Shown here piece by piece: positions 58,320 to 64,000 of a stretch of 64,000 nucleotides of DNA. The translations under genes and the position numbers were made by a program. The stretch is from Uloborus plumipes (Eukaryota; Arthropoda; Arachnida; Araneae; Uloboridae): contig JAXGGA010000033.1 of assembly GCA_038373865.1 (NCBI GenBank), positions 310,001-374,000 of the forward strand. The letters are read 5' to 3'. Numbering within the stretch: the first letter of the stretch is position 1; every line of letters begins with the position of its first letter. The notes beneath the pieces are model-generated. The model was not told where the DNA came from. It did not search any database and saw only the letters and a program-made list of their open reading frames with translations.

Positions 58320-59995
58320 CATTAAATCACGCAAAGAATTCCCAAGGTCTTTTTGGTTTCCAACAAAAGATGTGACATTGCACATCGATGTGCACATCGA
58401 ACAAATACTCATGAAATGCACAAAAAGTCGCTCTGCCATGGCACGGGGAAGAGGAATGACTGAAAGTCAACGTGCAACCTGGATTTTGAGCCATTCTAGT
58501 TGCAGCGAAGTAACATGTTCACTAAGCTTGCTGACCAATGTTTCACGCATTGGAAGTGAACAACATATCGATTTGACATTGCAAGGATGGAAAGAGATTC
58601 CGAAGACATAAAAAAGATATTGCCATTCTTCGTAGACCACAATCCATTTGCTGTTCTTTCAAGTGGTTTATGGAACATTTTTAACGCTAACGGATAGCAA
58701 AAGCAAAGTTACTGCAGAAAATGCTGATATCATTCGAAAAAACATCCAAGATAAACTCACAGGTAAAGTGTTTTAAAGATGAAACTTTACTGAAATCAGA
58801 CCAAGCAGTAACTATGAAAGCACTAACAAAAGGAATTATCATTGCTGGTGAGACTCACTACATTGATTCACGTCTACTGACACAGAGGATGCTTGCCTGT
58901 ATCTCTTTAAATAGTGTTTAAGATGCAAGTCAGTTTTTCAGTAATGAATTGTTTACTTTACCAACTGCACTATTTGACCATAGTACCCAGATGATGAGAA
59001 AAACAGATAAATCTTCATTGACAAGGTTATTAGATACATTAACTGTCAATACAATTCAGTTGCATCAGAGCACTTCCTTCGTTCTTGATGGAGGTGCATT
59101 AGTTCACCAATTATCATGGTTCGCTTCTGCAACATTTGGAGATTTTGTAAGTAAATAAGAATCATTTGTGAACAAAAGATATGGAAAAGTGACCGTAGTG
59201 TTCGATGGGTATAAGAAACCCAACATAAAAGATATGGAGCACAGATTGCGCATAAAGCAGTCATTAGTTGAAATACTATTCGATGAAAATTTACCAACAG
59301 TTATGAAAAAAGACAAATTTCTTTCCAACTCTGTAAACAAACAACGTTTTGTCAAGATACTGGCTAGTTGTTTTGAAAGGAAAGGTCATTCTGTGATTCA
59401 AGCGGAAGGTGATGCAGATACGGGGATAGTTAAAGAAGCTTTAAAACTAGCCCAGCACCAACATGTGACAGTAGTTGCGGATGATACAGATATTTTAATT
59501 CTTTTACTCTATCATTCGTCTAAGAATATTTTAATGCAGTCTGCCACACAGTCGGATAAAGTTCATGACATCCAATCTAATAAAATATCAATCGGAGAGA
59601 AAGCTTGCGAAACTTTACCTTTTGTTCACGCATTGACAGGGTGTGACACCACCAGTGCCTTATTTGGCAAAAGTAAATCCTCTGTTTTCAAAAATGTAAT
59701 AAAATCTTGCACTCTAAGCGATTGAGCTTGCCATTTTTGATCATTGAAGGATGTTACAAAGGAATATTTGGTCGAAATTGGTTGTAAGATAATTGTGTCA
59801 ATATATGGAGGTAACATTGACACATACCATTTAAATGCACTTCGCTACGACCAATAACTTAAGAAAATAGCTTCAGCTGAAAAAGAATTTGAAATTGCTC
59901 GCTTGCCTCCAACACAAAAAGCAGCAAAATATCACTTATATCGAGTACATTTGCAGTGCTTCATTTGGAAAAACCTTGTACTACAAACTCCTGAT
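58320..59995 (+). pseudogene. Decayed gene with XPG/FEN1-like domain, left part
   Basis: A diverged coding sequence is readable across several frames. The best part (59168-59725, 185 residues) has VVFDGYKKPN, AEGDADTGIVKEA (79-91), VVADDTDILILLLYH (102-116) and HALTGCDTTSALFGK (154-168). The two acidic motifs resemble XPG-I/FEN1-type PIN nucleases. The set matches a widespread uncharacterised animal protein family that I remember but cannot name. An in-frame stop separates it from the preceding frame (58949-59158, DGGALVHQLSW). Others lie after 59725, and frameshifts lie around 58600-58760. Reading resumes through PPTQKAAKYHLYRVHLQC to the insertion at 59996. Start not identified. It may itself be element-derived. 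Confidence 0.65.
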
Positions 59996-60289
59996 TAGGG
60001 TGGAGTGAAAACGCTCGAAAAAAAAAGTTTATCGTAATTAATTAGCCTGTGTGCGGAAAAGTTGCCACCTAAAGGTGTAACCATATCTCTGAAGTTTTAG
60101 CTTCCTACGAAGCCTATCTTCATCTGCCTATTTACCATAGAAAATTCTATAAAATCGTTATATTTAAGAAAGTTTAATGCCGCTCTTTGCATGTTTCCCT
60201 TGAGAAAAGAAATCAAGATCTCGTCAGGTAAAGAAGACTGCATAACAAGCTCCATTACAACTCTTATAATTTGTCTTTAAATATTTAGG

Positions 60290-62210
60290 TTAGTTGTCTT
60301 CCAGAACTTTACAATATTGTCTTTTAGTTTCAAATTTAGGCAAAAAAATTCCCGATGCTATCCTTGATCTAATAAATCCGTTCAGAGCGTCATTGCCACA
60401 TACAGCTGCTGATGTATCAGTAACTATTTTCATACAGCGCTCTACTTCTTGTGAATTGCACGGATATTTTAAAATATTAATATCCTCAGGAATATCCAGA
60501 ATCATCATCTAGTTCATCTCATTAGAAGAAATAGACTTCGTAATCGGGTGCTCGGTAAGGTTAACTGAATTCCATTCAATTAAATCCATATAGTTATCTA
60601 TGTTGAAATGTACAGTGAAAATCATGACTTCTCGAACATTTTTATCGAGTTCAGCCATCCGTCTACACTCTAAAAATCCTTGAAGGCCCAACTTTCTCAC
60701 GTGTATTCGATCATCAGACAGCATAGAAAGTATAATTTTCTCCGGATTCCCAAAATAAACGTTTCATCGCAGTGTTTTATCTACTATATTCTTTAGCTCT
60801 TTAGGTAGAAATCAAGATTTTTTATTATGCTGTAAAAATGTTGACTAATATACCGACATGATGATTTAGATTTAATATCAAACCACATGCATGTCTACTC
60901 TAATAACATATTGTGCTAATATTCTCAAGTTCTCCGATGGGCCGCAAAATTCCATTTGATATCGTTAGCCATCTGGCATGACTGATTTTTTCTGGAGCAT
61001 TTGGTGACAAGTTGAACGGATTTTTTCCATTTGAAATTATAGTTCACATTTCGTTGAGATACCCCTGGTCCGTACTAAGTTCATTAAAGGCAATCTTGGG
61101 CAAAGTTACTTGTATCCTTTCAAAAGTGAACTACAGGCATACCTTCACAAGATTCTAGTTTCCTTCCAATGGTTCCACAAAACCCTTTAGGGGCTGTAAT
61201 TGTTCCATCAAAATGCTCTATTAGATGACGTATCGGTAATTCATTACTATGTAAGAAGCAAATAAAACATTGTAAAGGTCGTCCAACAAAGAGCTAAATT
61301 TGTCTTATTAACCCATTTTTAGATCCTGTACTAACCACAGTTCCGTTACACGCTTGTACCTTACAAATGTCAACACTTTTCTCTAAAAAACTTAATGTGC
61401 TAATTTTTATGGCATTTAAACTACTCGATTAGGGAGTGACATGGTCAACATTTTTAGATCCCGGCTCTAAAACTAAAGCATTATGCTCTTCTGTGATTGT
61501 TATTTTAGCTCTCCTTTTTCCTTCCTTAATTTAAATTTAAGTCTTGTCTTTTTTACTGTCGAAGTACAATCCATATTCTTCTGATGAAGAGAGTTCTTCA
61601 TTTTTCCTTTTCAAATCAAGACAGTTTTTATTCTTTTCCTTTCTAATTTTACTTCGATCGACTACTTTAGAAGAATCTTCTTTCGTAATTATTCCTATAT
61701 CTTACAAAGCAGCTATTATGAGGATTGAAGCTGACCTATCGGACACCAGTTCTGTCACAGGCCTGTGCTACATTTGAAAGTCTAGTTCTCATTTGCGAAG
61801 TTGAAGGATAATCTTGACTTATAATTGTGCTTTTCGTTTTAACTTGTTCATAGGCAGAAATCGTAACTTCATTTTCGTGAGAAGAATTAGAAAAATTCAA
61901 AATCTGTCCTTTATTAGAAGTAGAAAGTCTACCTGTTGTTTCCACAATATATTGCAGTTGAGTATTTTTAGCTCTTTCAGCTGCTCTGTCGTTTTAATCA
62001 CTTTTCAATCATTTTGCTTGCTTTTGTATCAACATTTTCAATTATCATTTTACCTAGTGTTCTTTGATCCGTTAAAAATGCCCTTTCAGCTATAGGAACT
62101 TTAATTTTGCAAAAACAGAGAACAAAATCCTTGCATTTTCGTAATGAAATATCAAACAGATTTTGCTCAACTAATTTTCTAAAGGACACAACCTTTTTGA
62201 AAAAAAAAAA
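60290..62210 (-). pseudogene. Decayed uncharacterised protein gene of the 3.9-kb element
   Basis: Minus strand, many stops and frameshifts. From the N-terminal side: QMRTRLSNVAQACDRTGVR (near 61736-61800), VDRSKIRKERNKN (about 61640), EEHNALVLEPGSKNVDHVTP (about 61435-61495), CNGTVVSTGSKNGLIRQ (about 61300-61350), RPLQCFICFLHSNELPIRHL, DGTITAPKGFCGTIGRKLE (about 61155-61215), MLSDDRIHVRKLGLQGFLE (60724 down) and KYPCNSQEVERCMKIVTDTSAAVCG (about 60370-60470). One in-frame stop separates 60509-60724 from 60290-60508. The motif order matches an abundant uncharacterised arthropod protein family known to me only as hypothetical proteins. Its place between inverted repeats suggests it is the element's own transposase relic; this is inference. 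Confidence 0.55.
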
Positions 62211-62436
62211 AGTATATCTTTTTGTTTTAAATTCTTTTTAACATTGCGATATTTCATATAGTAAGTACTCACGTGGACGGGAAAAATGGCTTACACGTTA
62301 TATAAACTAAAAAGAATGTTCTTACGATAAGAGTTCAGCTAACTGGAAGAAAAAACCGCAATTGATAGTAGCAAAATAAGTGAACGTAAACATTGGGCTG
62401 CCAGAAAGAGCACGCGCGGTGCGCAAGCGCTATGTA

Positions 62437-63600
62437 CAGTCGAGCCCGCTTAATGGAATAGCCAATTTGTCACGGAAAATTATTCTAATAAGCGGGATAT
62501 TCCATTATCCGGGATTCCATCCACACGACGTTCCAACTTGCATTTAAACCAAGAAAGCATTTAAATTTGCCTTAACCACAAGTATATTCATCAACAAGTA
62601 TATAACGATTAACTTTAGACATATTAATTAATGGTAATTTAAATATATTAATTAATAATGCTTTAAACATATTAAAATTTAGAAATTCAATTAAAAATGA
62701 CCTTATTAAATGACCAGGAACGTTACAAGCTCGTTTCTCAGTAAACCAGCGAAGGAGAGCAGCATCTTCAACTTCTGATTCTTTACCTGTGTATTTTCTC
62801 TATTGATTAAGGTTTTTGTTTAATTTCCAGTAGTTTAGAATTTTTTCTTTATTTTTCAACAATTTCGAAACTTGAGATTGCGATATCTCGAACTTTTTTT
62901 CAAGTTGTAACTGCGTACATTTACATTGCATTTGAATATTCAATAAGAGTCACTTTTTCTTTCAAAGTACGATCTTTTCGCTTAGAAGACATTATGAAGG
63001 GACAAGCACATGCACAGCCGAAGCAAAATTGGAAAATGATTTCAGAACATCAAAGTAGACTTGTCGTTGCGCTTCTCGGAAGAGATTCGTCACAGCCTCG
63101 TCTTCTTCCCCGGTCCTTTACACCTGTTGGTTTGCCCATTACTCCTTTATTCTCTTATCTCTCCTTTGGGCCCCTAGAGGTAAAGCTTATTCGAAACTTA
63201 TTGTTCATTCTCTGAAGCAGAAGGAACGATACACAGTGGGGGCGACAAACAGTATACAACACTAGGGAAACATTCCTTTCAAATTCCAGGAATCGCTTTT
63301 CTTGCCCCTGCACCCTTTTAACGAAGTGGCAAAACATTATTTGGAAGCCGTCCATAAGCTTTACAATCATTATTGCTCTTTACTGGAGGAAAAATCCGGA
63401 AAAAAGGGTTGGAAATGGAAGGAGATCGATATCAGCGTGGCTAAAAATTATTCTTTTAACCGGGATTGCTTCCTAACATGATATTTCTTTAACCGGGAAA
63501 TTTAACACAGAAATGATTTACTACGGTTCGGGACATTGAGAATGTATTACATTAAGCGGGATATTCCATTAATCGATATTCCATTAAGCGGGTTCGACTG
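62437..63600 (-). mobile_element. Tigger/pogo-like element nested in the 3.9-kb element
   Basis: CAGTCGAGCCCGCTTAATGG at the left and its inverse at the right (CAGTCGAACCCGCTTAATGG read inward), with TA on both sides (62435-62436 and 63601-63602). ATTCCATTA/GCGGGATATTCC motifs are repeated just inside both ends. 1,164 bp with a transposase remnant on the minus strand. Confidence 0.85.
62810..62992 (-). pseudogene. CENP-B-like HTH remnant of a Tigger/pogo transposase
   Basis: Minus-strand ATG at 62990-62992 opens SSKRKDRTLKEKVTLIEY. After a frameshift the reading continues LEKKFEISQSQVSKLLKNKE and LNYWKLNK. This is the pattern of the Psq/CENP-B N-terminal helix-turn-helix of pogo-superfamily transposases. 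No DDE domain remains. Confidence 0.7.
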
Positions 63601-63915
63601 TACATTTGTACACTTAAAGATCATCCTACAATTGCCAAGGTCATTCACTTATTAACTGACTATTTATTTCAAATAATAAAGTTTAGTGCCAATCATTCGT
63701 AACTTTAAATGAGAGATGTTATGCTTTTATCATTCCGTTTTTGCCATATAGGGTGAGAAATTAAGCAAAATACTTAAAATTCAAGGCCAGATAGGCAGAT
63801 AAAGATATTATTTTATTTTGCGAAAATTTTGTACAATAAATAAGCTTCATAAGGGGCAACTTTTCCGCACACAGGCTAAACTTATTTTGAACTTTTATTT
63901 TTTCACTCCACCCTA

Positions 63916-64000
63916 CTCCTGATCCCTCACTTTGGGGTTGGCAGTTGGTAGATGGAGAATTTCAGCCGATATCGACAGACTTGAGCCCCGCACCAGATAA
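63916..64000 (+). pseudogene. XPG-like decayed gene, continuation after the insertion
   Basis: The frame resumes as PSLWGWQLVDGEFQPI followed by STDLSPAPD, continuous with 59995 once one copy of the CTCCTGAT duplication is discounted. It runs off the window edge. Confidence 0.7.

Larger units (their letters stand above)
59996..63915. mobile_element. 3.9-kb element with 8-bp target duplications (hAT-like structure)
   Basis: Ends TAGGGTGGAGTG...CACTCCACCCTA are perfect inverse. Similarity resumes inward (TGTGTGCGGAAAAGTTGCC in both arms), giving inverted repeats of about 70 bp with gaps. A perfect CTCCTGAT duplication lies at 59988-59995 and 63916-63923. The insertion cuts the XPG-like reading frame: LVLQTPD before it, PSLWGWQLVDGE after. 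The element carries a decayed antisense gene and a nested Tigger-like element (62437-63600). An 8-bp duplication fits hAT, P or Zisupton-type elements; I lean to hAT without protein evidence. Confidence 0.75.

Overview
The window is AT-rich eukaryotic DNA with long non-coding stretches, one convincing host exon and a dense population of mobile elements, mostly class II (DNA) transposons and their short non-autonomous derivatives. The exon resembles the N-terminal domain of an arthropod NMDA-type glutamate receptor subunit (Nmdar2 type). Together with the Tc1 families and the tRNA-derived retroposons it suggests an arthropod, most likely a chelicerate such as a spider. The lineage is inferred from remembered repeat types and was not tested.

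Layout. 1-1.5 kb: a minus-strand receptor exon (signal peptide plus start of the amino-terminal domain) with a good splice donor; 30 bases beyond the donor lies a small element with another inserted in it. 4.2-6.3 kb: a Tigger/pogo-like element split by a degenerate Tc1 transposon. 10-16 kb: two copies of a self-complementary CACTG...CAGTG mini-element, a GATGAG-rich element, a small TA-flanked element, and a possible 2-kb element holding a TTA-flanked mini-element, a tRNA-like module and a 9 x 61 bp array. 18-19.5, 29-30.5 and 45.4-46.8 kb: three dead Tc1 copies of one subfamily; the third sits inside a TTAA-flanked element. 22-24, 32, 42, 49.7 and 53 kb: more copies of the CACTG mini-element. 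24.5-26.3 kb: two near-identical GATGAG-rich elements in tandem. 27.3 kb: a Helitron-like repeat. 38.8-39.6 kb: inverted repeats. 43.5-44.4 kb: low-order repeats. 49.2 kb: a SINE with perfect target duplications. 51.2 and 55.2 kb: twin 441-bp hAT-type elements. 53-56.6 kb: scrambled inverted repeats and minisatellites. 56.6-64 kb: an element packed with GTAAGTGCG motifs, then a decayed gene encoding an XPG/FEN1-like domain. That gene is split by a 3.9-kb element with 8-bp target duplications, which is itself split by a Tigger-like element.

For most elements I could read both the terminal inverted repeats and the target-site duplication (TA, TTA, TTAA, 8 bp or 14 bp), so boundaries are often exact. 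No autonomous element appears intact. I saw no intact tRNA or rRNA gene, CRISPR array or LTR retroelement. The least-described material is the self-complementary mini-element family, the CCC(A/T)AG-ended elements with expandable central arrays, the motif-array element at 56.6-58.3 kb, and the 3.9-kb element with its antisense uncharacterised gene.
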